Source: Vicinamibacteria bacterium
GTDB taxonomy: Bacteria > Acidobacteriota > Vicinamibacteria > Vicinamibacterales > UBA2999
Length of the DNA: 33,594 nt
Assembly: GCA_025938035.1 (NCBI GenBank)
Contig: JAICQE010000021.1
Coordinates: forward strand, 1-33,594
Direction of reading: 5' to 3'
Below the pieces are notes generated by a model. It worked only from the letters and a program-made list of their open reading frames with translations. It searched no databases and had not been told where the DNA came from. Position 1 is the stretch's first letter. Every line of letters begins with the position of its first letter. Both the position numbers and the translations under genes were made by a program. This document shows, piece by piece, positions 1-8,892 of this stretch.

Positions 1-427
<427 letters not shown>

Positions 428-429
<2 letters not shown>

Positions 430-1534
430 ACAACTCACTAACCGCAAATGCTTGTATCCCGTTCTTGCCGGACGCCTTCACCCGGTACATGGCCGCGTCC
501 GCCGCTCGTAGTAATTCTTCGGCCGATCCGGCCGAATCCGGCAGAGTGGCCACCCCAATGGACACCGTTAAATGCACCGAAAGGCCGTCCGAGGCCAGGA
601 ATTGAGCCGCGCCCACCCGCTCCCGGATGCGCGCCGCCACCGAAAATGCGCCGTCCCGGCCGGTATCCGGCAGAATCAGGGCGAATTCGTCCCCCCCGAA
701 CCGCGCCACGATGTCGGTCTCCCGGGCGCAACCGCGGACGATGGCGGCCGTTTCGGCGAGCGCCTTGCTCCCGGCCAGGTGGCCGTGGTTGTCGTTGACC
801 GTCTTGAACCCGTCCAGGTCGAGGAACAGCAGCGACAGCGGGCGGCCGTGGCGCGAGGCCCGTTTGGTCTCGCGGCGGAGCGCCTGGTTGAGGTAACGGC
901 TGTTGTAGAGCCGGGTCAGGTCGTCGGTCACCGACAAGGCCTCCGCTTTCTGCAGGGCGGTTGCGTTATCGAGGGCAATGGCGGCGGGCTCGAGCACCGT
1001 GCGGACGGCGGCCACCAGCGCCGCGCCCAGCGCCGGGGCGGCTTTCGATGGAACCGGGTCAAGGCCGACGAGCGCCCCGACCGTCTTGTGACGGCATATC
1101 AGGGGAAACGCGATGGCCGTCCCGGCGGCCCCGGGCGTGGCCCGGGAGTCCTTCGTCAGGTCGCGGGACGCGAACTCGACGCCGTGGCGGAACACCCAGT
1201 TTGCCGATGTCCAGAGCGACGGGCCGAGGCTCGGCGTCAGTCCGACATCGGCCAACACGTTCAACTGCCCGTTGGTGTCGTGGGCGACGACCGCCCAGCA
1301 TGGCGCCGGCAGCCAGTCGTGCGCCTGGCGGACGAGCCAGTCGGCAATCTTCTTCGGGTCCAGCGACTCGTTGGATTCCCGGACGGATTCAACGATGGCG
1401 TCCCGATGGTCGAGGCGGGCGCGGAGAGCGCGGATGCGCCCCTTGAGCCGGGCCGCGAAATCGGCCCGCCGGCCGCCGCGCGAACCGCGGGACGCGACGT
1501 GAAGCTTCGAGGAAATCGGTTTCACCGATGGCAA
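428..1534 (-). CDS. GAF-GGDEF diguanylate cyclase
   Basis: Predicted cytoplasmic enzyme making the second messenger c-di-GMP from two GTP. Of 368 residues, 1-50 are basic and Arg-rich, about 56-190 resemble a GAF-type sensor (VVAHDTNGQLNVLADVG, IAFPLICRHKTVGALVG), and 200-365 form the GGDEF domain. The active-site loop is an intact GGDEF at 280-284 (RFGGDEFALILP), preceded by LFLDLDGFKTVNDNHGH. An inhibitory I-site RETD sits at 271-274, the canonical five residues before GGDEF, so product inhibition is expected. No membrane segment is seen. The start is uncertain: TTG at 1534 or GTG at 1525, neither with a good ribosome site. The gene is divergent from the foldase gene and its ligand is unknown. 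Confidence 0.92.
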
Positions 1535-1587
1535 CGGAAGGCGGTGCTGCTCGGCGACGCCGCTCAGCGCGCTAAGTCCTTATAGGT

Positions 1588-1615
1588 GTACCAAATATAC
1601 CACCTTTCATGGTAC
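1588..1615. promoter_or_regulatory. Inverted repeat between divergent GGDEF and ppiD-like genes
   Basis: The relatively AT-rich 110-bp divergent region contains GTACCA (1588-1593) and its exact inverse TGGTAC (1610-1615) separated by 16 bases. The overlapping GGTGTA/TACCACC pair is imperfectly inverted. This is where a promoter or operator is expected, but no convincing -35/-10 pair was identified. Confidence 0.25.
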
Positions 1616-1645
1616 GATGACGTTTTTCGTCGAGGGAATTCGTCC

Positions 1646-3583
1646 ATGACCATGCTCGATCGCATGCGTCGGCACCGCGGCTGGCTGAAGTGGAGCCTTG
1701 GCCTGGTCGCGGTGACGATGGTGATCTTTTTCATTCCGCAGGACTATCTGCAGCCGACCACGTCGGTTGGCGCCGCGCCCGGTGAGGCCATCGCCGAGGT
1801 CGAGGGACAGAAGCTGACCGCTGGCGACTTCCAGCAGCGCTACCTCCTGCAGCTGCAGAACTACCGCGACCAGTTCGGCGCCGGCATGAGCGATCAGCTG
1901 CTGCGGCAGCTTGGCGTCGATCAGCAGGTCCTCACGCAGATGATCGACGAGCAGGTGGCGCTGCTCGAAGCCGACCGCCACGGCATCACCGTCAGCGACG
2001 AAGAGCTCGCGCAGCAGATTTTCGCGATTCCGCAGCTGCAGGAGAACGGCCGTTTCATCGGCGAGGAGCGCTACGAGCAGCTGCTGCTCTCGCAGAACCC
2101 GCCGCTGACGAAGTCGCAGTTCGAGGATTCACTGCGCCGCAACCTGATCCTGGACAAGCTGCGGTCGGCCCTCACCGACTGGATCGCCGTGTCCGACTCC
2201 GAGCTCGAAAGTGAATACCGTCGCCGCAACGAGAAGGCCAAGCTCCAGGTCGTGGCGCTCACCGCCGACAAATTCCGATCGCAGGTCGCCGTCACCGACG
2301 CCGACGTCGCCGCGTACTTCGACTCGCACAAGACGGACTATCGCGTCGGCGAGCAGCGCAAGGTGAAATACCTGCTGCTCGACCGCGAGCAGGCGCGTCA
2401 GCGCGTGGCGGTGCCGCCCAACGATATCCAGCGCTATTACAACGACAACATTCAGCAGTACCAGACGCCCGAGCGGGTGCGCGCCAGCCACATCCTGCTG
2501 AACACCGGCGGCAAGGACGAAACGGCCGTCCGCAAGCAGGCCGAGGAGCTGCTGGCGAAGGTGAAGGCGGGCGGGGACTTCGCCGCACTCGCGAAGCAGT
2601 ATTCCGAGGATCCAGGCAGCAAGGAGAAAGGCGGCGATCTCGATTTCTTCCCGCGCGGCCAGATGGTGCCGGAGTTCGAGGCGAGCGCGTTCTCGCTGAT
2701 GCCGGGACAGGTCAGCGATCTCGTGAAGACGCAGTACGGTTTCCACATCATCAAGGTCGTGGACAAGCAGGCCGCGACGACGCAACCGCTGGAGCAGGTG
2801 CGCCCGCGCATCCAGGAAATCCTCGCGTCCCAGATTGCCGATCGGCAGATTACGGAACGATCACAGCAGCTTGCCAGTCGCGTGAAGAATCCCGCCGATC
2901 TGGACAAGGTGGCCGCGGAGCTCGGGCTGAAGGTCGAGGAAAGCGGCTTCTTTCAGCGCGCCGAGCCGGTGCCGGGACTGGGCGCTGCGCCCCAGGTCGC
3001 GGACGCGGCCTTCACGATGCAGAACAACGCGGTCAGTGAGCCGCTGGCGTCCTCGCGCGGTCCGGTCTTCATCACGGTGACCGGCACGAAAGAGGCGTAC
3101 ACACCCAACCTGGACGAGGTCAAGGATCGGGCGCGCGAAGACCTGATTCGCTCACGGGCCACCGACTTGAGCCGCCAGCGCGCGGCGGCGATCGCGGCGC
3201 AGCTGAAGTCGGCGTCGGACTTCGCGGCGGCGGCGAAGGCGCAGGGCTTCGAGGCCAAGGAAAGCGAGCTGGTCGCCCGTGGCAGCGCGCTGCCCGACGT
3301 CGGCGTCAGTGCCGAGGTCGAGAAGGTGGCGTTCGCACTGCCGAAGGGCGGGATCAGCGATCCGATTCAGACCCCCAATGCCACCGTCATCGTCCGCGTC
3401 GTCGATCGTGATGACGTGACGCCGGAGGAGTTCCGGCTGGCGCGTGAGCGTTTCCGCGCCGAGCTCGTGAACGAGCGCCGCGCGCGCTTCTTCGCCTCGT
3501 ACATGACCAAGGCAAAGGAGCGGCTGAAGATTGAAGTGAAGGCCGACGTGATCCGCCGGCTCCTCGACGCGCAGCAGATCTGA
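1646..3583 (+). CDS. PpiD/SurA-like membrane-anchored peptidyl-prolyl isomerase
   Basis: Periplasmic folding factor anchored in the inner membrane. The ATG at 1646 is chosen because GAGGG lies 9 bases upstream and because the longer GTG-initiated frame adds 20 residues ahead of the anchor. In the 645-residue product, residues 13-31 are a transmembrane segment after a basic N-terminus ([11 protein letters not shown]), the PpiD topology. Residues about 40-200 form a SurA-N/PpiD-like chaperone domain. Residues about 277-375 form a parvulin domain ([55 protein letters not shown]). The C-terminal half holds a second, more diverged PpiD-type chaperone region. E. coli PpiD is 623 residues, so the length fits. 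Neighbouring sppA and the CPBP protease gene are also envelope functions but are transcribed the other way. Confidence 0.9.
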   Translation: MTMLDRMRRHRGWLKWSLGLVAVTMVIFFIPQDYLQPTTSVGAAPGEAIAEVEGQKLTAGDFQQRYLLQLQNYRDQFGAGMSDQLLRQLGVDQQVLTQMIDEQVALLEADRHGITVSDEELAQQIFAIPQLQENGRFIGEERYEQLLLSQNPPLTKSQFEDSLRRNLILDKLRSALTDWIAVSDSELESEYRRRNEKAKLQVVALTADKFRSQVAVTDADVAAYFDSHKTDYRVGEQRKVKYLLLDREQARQRVAVPPNDIQRYYNDNIQQYQTPERVRASHILLNTGGKDETAVRKQAEELLAKVKAGGDFAALAKQYSEDPGSKEKGGDLDFFPRGQMVPEFEASAFSLMPGQVSDLVKTQYGFHIIKVVDKQAATTQPLEQVRPRIQEILASQIADRQITERSQQLASRVKNPADLDKVAAELGLKVEESGFFQRAEPVPGLGAAPQVADAAFTMQNNAVSEPLASSRGPVFITVTGTKEAYTPNLDEVKDRAREDLIRSRATDLSRQRAAAIAAQLKSASDFAAAAKAQGFEAKESELVARGSALPDVGVSAEVEKVAFALPKGGISDPIQTPNATVIVRVVDRDDVTPEEFRLARERFRAELVNERRARFFASYMTKAKERLKIEVKADVIRRLLDAQQI

Positions 3584-3660
3584 GGCATGCAGACTTCGTC
3601 AAGGTGACACGGACGGCGATGAACAGCACGTCGTCGTGTGCGGTGCGGTAGATTGGGGAG

Positions 3661-3720
3661 CGGGGACCAGGGACCAGGGACCAGGGACCAGGGACCAGGG
3701 ATCAGGGGTCGGGGATCAAG
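3661..3720. repeat. GGGACCA tandem heptad tract
   Basis: Downstream of the foldase gene the heptamer GGGACCA is repeated in register about five times and decays into GGGATCA and GGGGTCG-type units. It lies between convergent genes, making it the only such tract in the window that does not sit directly 5' of a gene start. The near-perfect units suggest recent expansion by slippage. Confidence 0.85.
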
Positions 3721-3723
3721 TAG

Positions 3724-3748
3724 AGGCCGACCTTTAGGTCGGCCTTTC
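3724..3748. terminator. Bidirectional terminator-like palindrome
   Basis: A perfect 9-bp stem (AGGCCGACC, loop TTTA, GGTCGGCCT) is followed by TTTCC on the plus strand. It lies between the convergent foldase and CPBP genes and would serve as a terminator for both. The TAA stop of the CPBP gene (3734-3736) lies in the loop, so the last codons of that gene are part of the palindrome. Confidence 0.6.
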
Positions 3749-4498
3749 CTCATAGCGCAGCCGGCCGCGCGTGGCTCCAATCAGGACCGCGCTGACGACA
3801 AGTCCGCACAGCGCCAGCACCAGCTCGAACCGCACGCCGACATTGGGGCGCGTGTGGGCGAAGAATCCAGCCAGCCATCCAGAGACGGTGTTGAACGCGG
3901 CGTGCGCGGCAATCGGAGCGAGCACGTTGAACCGTGCGAGGTTGGTGACGAACGTCAGAATGAAGGACGCGCCGACGAGGATCAGCGTGTAGATCCACAG
4001 CGGAGCACTCACCCAACCTGGATAGAAGAACATCGGCAGATGCCACCCCACCCAGAGCAGGGCGAGGAGGAGCGTTCCACGCACCGGGCCGAGCGCGGCT
4101 TCCAGCCGCGGCAGCGCGTAGCCTCGCCAGCCGGGCTCTTCGCCCAGGGGGCCGCCTAGGAGCGTCGAATAGTTATAGACACTCAACGACGCCAGCGCCG
4201 ACCACTGCAGCCGGCTCGGGTCCGTCGCGGTGTTTCCCGGCAGCACGACGTAGGTGAACATCATCAGCAGCGCCCCGGCGAGCCCGGCGGCGAGCGCGCG
4301 CGGCCATCCGGCGAGGAGGCGCACCGCGCGGTAATTCCCGCTGGTTACGCGATGTGTGATGACGGCCGCGATCGTCGGCGCAAGCGTCGCCAGTGCCGTC
4401 CACAGCAGCGACCCCTGCAACAGCACGAGCGGAACGAACACGAGCCATCCGCCCGCGTAGGCGAGAAGGAAGAACAGGACGAGCGGACGCTGCCTCAC
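3734..4498 (-). CDS. CPBP family intramembrane glutamic protease (CAAX/Abi type)
   Basis: Polytopic membrane protein of 254 residues with about seven hydrophobic segments. All CPBP/Rce1 motifs are present: E120-E121 with R125 (GEEPGWRGYALPRL), H153 in VGWHLPMFF, and H199 with N203 in AHAAFN. Family members cleave within membranes, process prenylated proteins in eukaryotes and have been linked to bacteriocin self-immunity in bacteria; the substrate here is unknown. The start is GTG at 4496-4498 without a clear ribosome site. It lies downstream of sppA on the same strand with a 46-bp gap filled by a nonamer repeat, so the two may be co-transcribed. Confidence 0.88.
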   Translation of the reverse strand: MRQRPLVLFFLLAYAGGWLVFVPLVLLQGSLLWTALATLAPTIAAVITHRVTSGNYRAVRLLAGWPRALAAGLAGALLMMFTYVVLPGNTATDPSRLQWSALASLSVYNYSTLLGGPLGEEPGWRGYALPRLEAALGPVRGTLLLALLWVGWHLPMFFYPGWVSAPLWIYTLILVGASFILTFVTNLARFNVLAPIAAHAAFNTVSGWLAGFFAHTRPNVGVRFELVLALCGLVVSAVLIGATRGRLRYEERPT

Positions 4499-4508
4499 TC
4501 GTCAACGT

Positions 4509-4553
4509 CTCGAACGATTCGCACCACTCGAACGACTCGAACGTTCATCGAAC
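4509..4553. repeat. Nonamer-periodic tract between sppA and CPBP gene
   Basis: Nine-base units TCGAACGAT, TCGCACCAC, TCGAACGAC, TCGAACGTT run through the gap and overlap the last codons of sppA (stop at 4545). The tract is immediately upstream of the CPBP gene start. Confidence 0.65.
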
Positions 4554-6299
4554 AAACGTAAACGGCATCAGCGCCAGCGGCTCGCCACGGCGGAACAGCC
4601 GCACGGGCGCCGACAGCGCGCCAACCGCACGCTGCTCGGCCCCACTGGCCAGCACACTCCAGACGTTCACGCCGCGGCCGAACTGCGCGGTCAATGCCTC
4701 GAACACGCTGCGCCGGCGCGGATAGGCGACGAGTTCCACGTCTTCGCCGGGTGGAATGCGCGCGCGCTCTTTCGCGATTCGCACCGCGGTGTCGAGGCCG
4801 CCCAGCGCGTCCACCAGGCCGTTCTCACGCGCCTGACGCCCGGTCCAGACGCGGCCCTGTGCGACGGCGTCGATCTTTTCAGGTGTGGTCTTGCGCGATT
4901 CCGCGGCTTTCTCGACGAAGTTCTCGTAGAAGCCCTGCATGTGATCCTGGATCCGCGTGCGGTGATCGGGCTTGAACGGCTCGAACGGCGAATAGATGTC
5001 CGCGTTCGCCCCCGACGTGACCGTCTCAGTCGTCAAGCCCAGTTTGTTGAGCGTGCCGCCGAGCGCGATCTTGCCGTAGTAGACGCCAATCGACCCCGTC
5101 AGCGTCGCCGGCTGCGCCACGATGACGTGCGCCGGCATCGAAATGTAATAGCCGCCCGAGGCCGCCAGGTCCGACATCGACGCAATCAGCGGCCGCGATG
5201 GCTTCTGGTCGCGCGTGATCATCAGCTCACGCCAGACCACGTCGGAGGCCACCGACGACCCGCCCGGGCTGTCCACGCGCAGGATGATGGCTTTCACGGA
5301 ATCGTCATCCCGCACCTCGCGGATTTGCTCGACGAGCGTCTCGGACCCGACGGTCGGTCCATTCAGCGGATCGAAGCCGCTCCGTCCAGACGTGATGACG
5401 CCAACCGCGTAGATGACGGCAATGCGGGAGCGCGGCCGGAAGCCTACCGACTCGGCCCGGACACGCGAGTAGTCCCGGCCCTCGATCCGCCGTGTCTCCC
5501 GCGAGCCGGAGCGCAGCTCGGGCACGCGATCGTCGAGTTGATCCTCGTAGGCGAGCTCGTCGACGAGCCCGTGACGCAGCGCATCCTCCGGCGTGAACGG
5601 CCCCTGGTCGATCAGCGCGCGCACCTCCTGCTCGCTCTTCTTGCGCGCGTCGGCAATCCCCCGGACCAGCTGGTCGTACATATCGCGGTTGAGCGACTCC
5701 GACATCTCCCGGTGGGCGGGCGTGAAGCCCTTCTCCGTGTACTGGTTGACGGCCGTCTTGTACTCGCCGACGTGCAGGAAGTCCGGAACGGCGCCGATCT
5801 TGTCGAGTGCGCCGCGCAGAAAGATTTCGTATGACGCCACGCCGGTCAGGTCGAGGGAACTGGTGGGAAGCAGGTAGACCTTGTCGGCGGCGCTCGCCAG
5901 GTAGTACTCACGATCGCCCCCGTACTCGAGGAAGGCGACGACGGTCTTCTTCGATTTCTTGAAGTCGATGATCGCGTCGCGCAGCTCCTGGACCTTCGCC
6001 CAGTACGGAAGTGACAGTGTCGATGGCATCAGCACCACGGTCTTGATACGTGGATCGCGGCGGGCCTTTTCCAGCGCGCTGACGAACGTCCGCACGGTAA
6101 TGTTCGAGCCGCCAATCAGCCCGAACACGTCGTCGGGAAGGATTTCCCCGATCTCGCCGCCGGGTCTGAGGACGAGCGCGGCCGTCGACGGAACCGTCGG
6201 CCCGCGCGACACGACGAGAAACATCATCGCCAGACCCGCGATGGACACCACCACCGCCAGCCCAATGAACACCAGGACGAAACGAACACCACGTTTCAC
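4545..6299 (-). CDS. sppA: Signal peptide peptidase SppA, long (67K) type
   Basis: Membrane-anchored serine protease that degrades cleaved signal peptides. The 584-residue length matches the tandem-domain E. coli form. Residues 7-30 form the N-terminal anchor. Domain 1 carries the catalytic lysine K181 in HVGEYKTAVNQYTEKGF, and domain 2 carries the nucleophile S381 in MSDLAASGGYYIS, preceded by RVDSPGGSSVASD and followed by LTGSIGVYYGK. The Lys and Ser are split over the two repeats as in the known structure. The start is GTG (6297-6299) with GGGAGG six bases upstream, a good ribosome site. It is divergent from the lipoprotein gene, with a 228-bp gap in which no clear element was recognised. 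Confidence 0.95.
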   Translation of the reverse strand: MKRGVRFVLVFIGLAVVVSIAGLAMMFLVVSRGPTVPSTAALVLRPGGEIGEILPDDVFGLIGGSNITVRTFVSALEKARRDPRIKTVVLMPSTLSLPYWAKVQELRDAIIDFKKSKKTVVAFLEYGGDREYYLASAADKVYLLPTSSLDLTGVASYEIFLRGALDKIGAVPDFLHVGEYKTAVNQYTEKGFTPAHREMSESLNRDMYDQLVRGIADARKKSEQEVRALIDQGPFTPEDALRHGLVDELAYEDQLDDRVPELRSGSRETRRIEGRDYSRVRAESVGFRPRSRIAVIYAVGVITSGRSGFDPLNGPTVGSETLVEQIREVRDDDSVKAIILRVDSPGGSSVASDVVWRELMITRDQKPSRPLIASMSDLAASGGYYISMPAHVIVAQPATLTGSIGVYYGKIALGGTLNKLGLTTETVTSGANADIYSPFEPFKPDHRTRIQDHMQGFYENFVEKAAESRKTTPEKIDAVAQGRVWTGRQARENGLVDALGGLDTAVRIAKERARIPPGEDVELVAYPRRRSVFEALTAQFGRGVNVWSVLASGAEQRAVGALSAPVRLFRRGEPLALMPFTFVR

Positions 6300-6527
6300 G
6301 TCAGCCTCCCTTGGGGGTCATTGTGTCAAATCCCCGCGGACGGAGCTTCAGGGCAGCCCCAGGCGCCATCAACAACTTCGTCACGTGACCGAACGAAACC
6401 CGCCCGGGCCTCCGACGACCGATTCCCAGGAATGCGCAAATAACGGCCGCATGTGACGCGGAACGCAGATTGCCCAGAAACCATGACAGCCCCTGCCCTG
6501 CCTTTGAGAATCAGGAGCGGCACTGCC

Positions 6528-7043
6528 ATGTTTACGATTTGCGATCGTCGCGTTTCACTTTCAGCGGGTTTTGCCCGGCTTGCCGGGCTTGCTGCCTGTG
6601 GGTTGCTTGCAGCGGCATGCCACGGTGGACTGGATACGCCTGCCGGTCCGAGTGCTCCCGCCGATGCGGCGCTGTCGGCAACGAGCGATGACGAAACGGT
6701 CCCCGTCGAAACCGCGACAGTCGCCTCGACGAGACGTGTCACGTACGAGATGGCTGAAGCCAATCTCTCGGGACACTCTGGAAGCTGCACTCTCGCAGGC
6801 GCTCGGCTCGGGTTTCGGCTCAAAGCACAAGGTGCAGGCACGCCAGGCACGGTGATTCGTTTCCACCTGATCAGGGCTGATGGGTTCAGGACCACGGCGA
6901 TCGTTGACGTGAGTCGGCAGGGCACCTTCCGGACCGACCAGGAGCTGGTCACGACGTTCCCGCCGAATGCCGAGGTCCGGTGCGTGCTCCTGAGCATCGA
7001 CGGCGCGCTGCTCGCGGAAAGCACCACGTTCCACGCGCCGTGA
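6528..7043 (+). CDS. Putative small lipoprotein of unknown function
   Basis: The ATG at 6528 is preferred over a longer frame starting at 6453 because AGGAG lies at 6513-6517 and the protein then begins with a basic n-region and hydrophobic core (LSAGFARLAGLAACGLLAAAC). The Cys with Ala at -1 to -3 is a weak lipobox, followed by a Gly/Pro/Ala-rich linker. The mature part of about 135 residues has two conserved-looking Cys (SGSCTLAG, AEVRCVLL) and alternating hydrophobic residues suggesting a beta-sandwich. No family was recognised. Export is inferred from the signal sequence only. Confidence 0.6.
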   Translation: MFTICDRRVSLSAGFARLAGLAACGLLAAACHGGLDTPAGPSAPADAALSATSDDETVPVETATVASTRRVTYEMAEANLSGHSGSCTLAGARLGFRLKAQGAGTPGTVIRFHLIRADGFRTTAIVDVSRQGTFRTDQELVTTFPPNAEVRCVLLSIDGALLAESTTFHAP

Positions 7044-7052
7044 GGAAACCCT

Positions 7053-7090
7053 GAGGCCTTGGCCCTTGGGCGTTGGCCCTTCGGCCTTCT
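7053..7090. repeat. Heptad tract (TTGGCCC family)
   Basis: Units TTGGCCC, TTGGGCG, TTGGCCC, TTCGGCC lie just upstream of the PQQ dehydrogenase start. The tract at 30849-30880 (GGCCAA, GGCCCAA units) is the same family on the other strand. Confidence 0.7.
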
Positions 7091-7101
7091 ATGATGGGGG
7101 G

Positions 7102-8406
7102 ATGCGAAGACTTCTTATCGCGCTCCTCATCTCCTCGGCGACCGCAACCATAGTCGCGCAACAGAATCGAGCCAACACCTGCGATCCGGACAACGGCGGC
7201 TTGACGCTGCCACCGGGCTTCTGCGCGAAAGTGATCGCCGACGTGGCGGCGCCCGCGCGTCACGTTGCGGTGGCGCCGAACGGGGACATCTACACCGTGC
7301 TGGCGGTCGCCGGCGGTCCTCTGGCCCCGCCGCCATCGGGCCCGCCGACACCTGGTGTCGTGGCCCTGCGCGATGCCGACCGGGACGGCAGGTACGAGCA
7401 GATTGAGAAGTTCGGACCTGGTCTCCAGGGAACCGGCATTCTGCTGAACAACGGCTATCTCTACGTTGGTGCCGACCAGCGCGTAGTGCGCTTCCGTCTC
7501 GACGGCAAGTCGCTCGTCCCCACCAGTCAGCCGGAAGTCATCGTCGACGCGCTGCCGCGCGCAAATCCACATTCCGCCAAGTCGATCGCGATCGGTGACG
7601 GCAACGCGCTGTATGTCCACGTCGGAGGGCCGACGAACGCGTGTCAGAATCCGGACAGGCGTCCAGGTGCTCCCGGCGAGAACCCGTGCAGCCAGCTCGC
7701 CTTGCACGGCGGGGTCTGGAAGTACGAAGCCGGCAAGGCCGGCCAGAAGCACGAGGCGTCGCGACGGTTCGCGACGGGCATCCGGCACACCGTCGCCATG
7801 GCGTGGAATCCAGCGTCGCGGCAGCTGTATGCGGCGCAGAACGGACGCGATCAGCTCGATACCCTGTGGCCGAAGTCATTCACGGCGCAGGACAACGCCG
7901 AGCGCCCGGCCGAGGAGATGCAGCTGCTGAAACAGGGTTCGAACTTCGGCTGGCCGTACTGCTTCTACGATCTGGCGACGATGAAGCGCCTGCTCAATCC
8001 GGAGTACGGCGGCGACGGCAAGTCGGAAGGCGACTGCGCCAAGTACGACAAGCCGATCGCGACGTTCCCGGCGCACAACGCGCCGGTCGGCATGACGTTC
8101 TACACCGGGACGCAGTTCCCCGCGTCCTACCGCAACGGCGCATTCGTCGTATTCCACGGATCCTGGAACCGGATGCCGTTTCCGCAAGCCGGCTTCAACA
8201 TCCGCTTCGTTCCATTCAAGGGTGAGCAGCCGTCCGGCGAGAGTCAGGTCTTTGCTTCCGGTTTCGCCGGCAAGGACGTCGTGAAGATGCCCAACGATGC
8301 CGTGTACCGGCCGGTTGGCATCGCGCAGGCACCGGACGGCTCGCTCGTCGTAACGGAGGATGCCAAAGGACGGATATGGCGCGTCAGCTATACAGGGTCG
8401 CGATAG
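7102..8406 (+). CDS. PQQ-dependent sugar dehydrogenase (sorbosone dehydrogenase-like), exported
   Basis: Predicted periplasmic quinoprotein of 434 residues, a six-bladed propeller oxidising an aldose or sorbosone-like sugar and passing electrons to the respiratory chain. The signal peptide [20 protein letters not shown] is followed by the family signature [16 protein letters not shown]. Later come [51 protein letters not shown] and VFHGSWNR. The start at 7102 was chosen because it begins the signal peptide; GGGGGG directly abuts the ATG, so spacing is poor and the preceding bases are repeat DNA. The 3' end overlaps the FKBP gene by 31 bases, indicating co-transcription. Confidence 0.85.
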   Translation: MRRLLIALLISSATATIVAQQNRANTCDPDNGGLTLPPGFCAKVIADVAAPARHVAVAPNGDIYTVLAVAGGPLAPPPSGPPTPGVVALRDADRDGRYEQIEKFGPGLQGTGILLNNGYLYVGADQRVVRFRLDGKSLVPTSQPEVIVDALPRANPHSAKSIAIGDGNALYVHVGGPTNACQNPDRRPGAPGENPCSQLALHGGVWKYEAGKAGQKHEASRRFATGIRHTVAMAWNPASRQLYAAQNGRDQLDTLWPKSFTAQDNAERPAEEMQLLKQGSNFGWPYCFYDLATMKRLLNPEYGGDGKSEGDCAKYDKPIATFPAHNAPVGMTFYTGTQFPASYRNGAFVVFHGSWNRMPFPQAGFNIRFVPFKGEQPSGESQVFASGFAGKDVVKMPNDAVYRPVGIAQAPDGSLVVTEDAKGRIWRVSYTGSR

Positions 8407-8828
8407 TCATCGCCGTGATTGCCGCTGCAGGCGCCTGCGCGGCCGAGGAGAACGCCGAGGAGAACATGGGACAGTCGAACATCACGGAACTGATCAGAAC
8501 CGACGAAACCACTGGCGGCGGTCACGAGGCCGCCGCCGGGAGAACTGTCACGGTGCATTACACCGGCTGGCTCTACGACCAGAGCAAGCCGGATCACAAA
8601 GGGAAGAAGTTCGACAGCTCGCGCGATCGCGGTGAGCCATTCGCGTTCCGCCTCGGCAGGGGGCAGGTGATCCGCGGATGGGACGAAGGGGTCGCGGGCA
8701 TGAAGGTGGGCGGCCGCCGGACACTGACGATCCCGCCGGATTACGGCTATGGGGCCCAGGGTGCCGGCGGCGCCATCCCGCCGAACGCGACGCTGATCTT
8801 CGACGTGGAGCTGCTCGACGTCAGATAG
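8376..8828 (+). CDS. FKBP-type peptidyl-prolyl isomerase, putative lipoprotein
   Basis: Single-domain 150-residue FKBP. The N-terminal hydrophobic segment ends in AAAGAC, a possible lipoprotein cleavage site, which would place it at the periplasmic face of the membrane. The isomerase domain covers residues about 45-150 and keeps the pocket motifs [51 protein letters not shown] and [14 protein letters not shown]. The ATG at 8376 lies inside the end of the PQQ dehydrogenase gene with AAAGGACGG just before it. It may assist folding of the neighbouring exported quinoproteins, but that is inference from position only. Confidence 0.92.
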   Translation: MARQLYRVAIVIAVIAAAGACAAEENAEENMGQSNITELIRTDETTGGGHEAAAGRTVTVHYTGWLYDQSKPDHKGKKFDSSRDRGEPFAFRLGRGQVIRGWDEGVAGMKVGGRRTLTIPPDYGYGAQGAGGAIPPNATLIFDVELLDVR

Positions 8829-8892
8829 CCGCGAACTCCTCATCGATCACCTGAACGCCGGCGGCGACGGCGTCGCACGCCATGGCCGTCAG

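Noticed and set aside
3661..3720. Possible CRISPR array
   Set aside because: The units are 7 bp with no spacers and no cas genes occur in the window; it is a simple tandem repeat.
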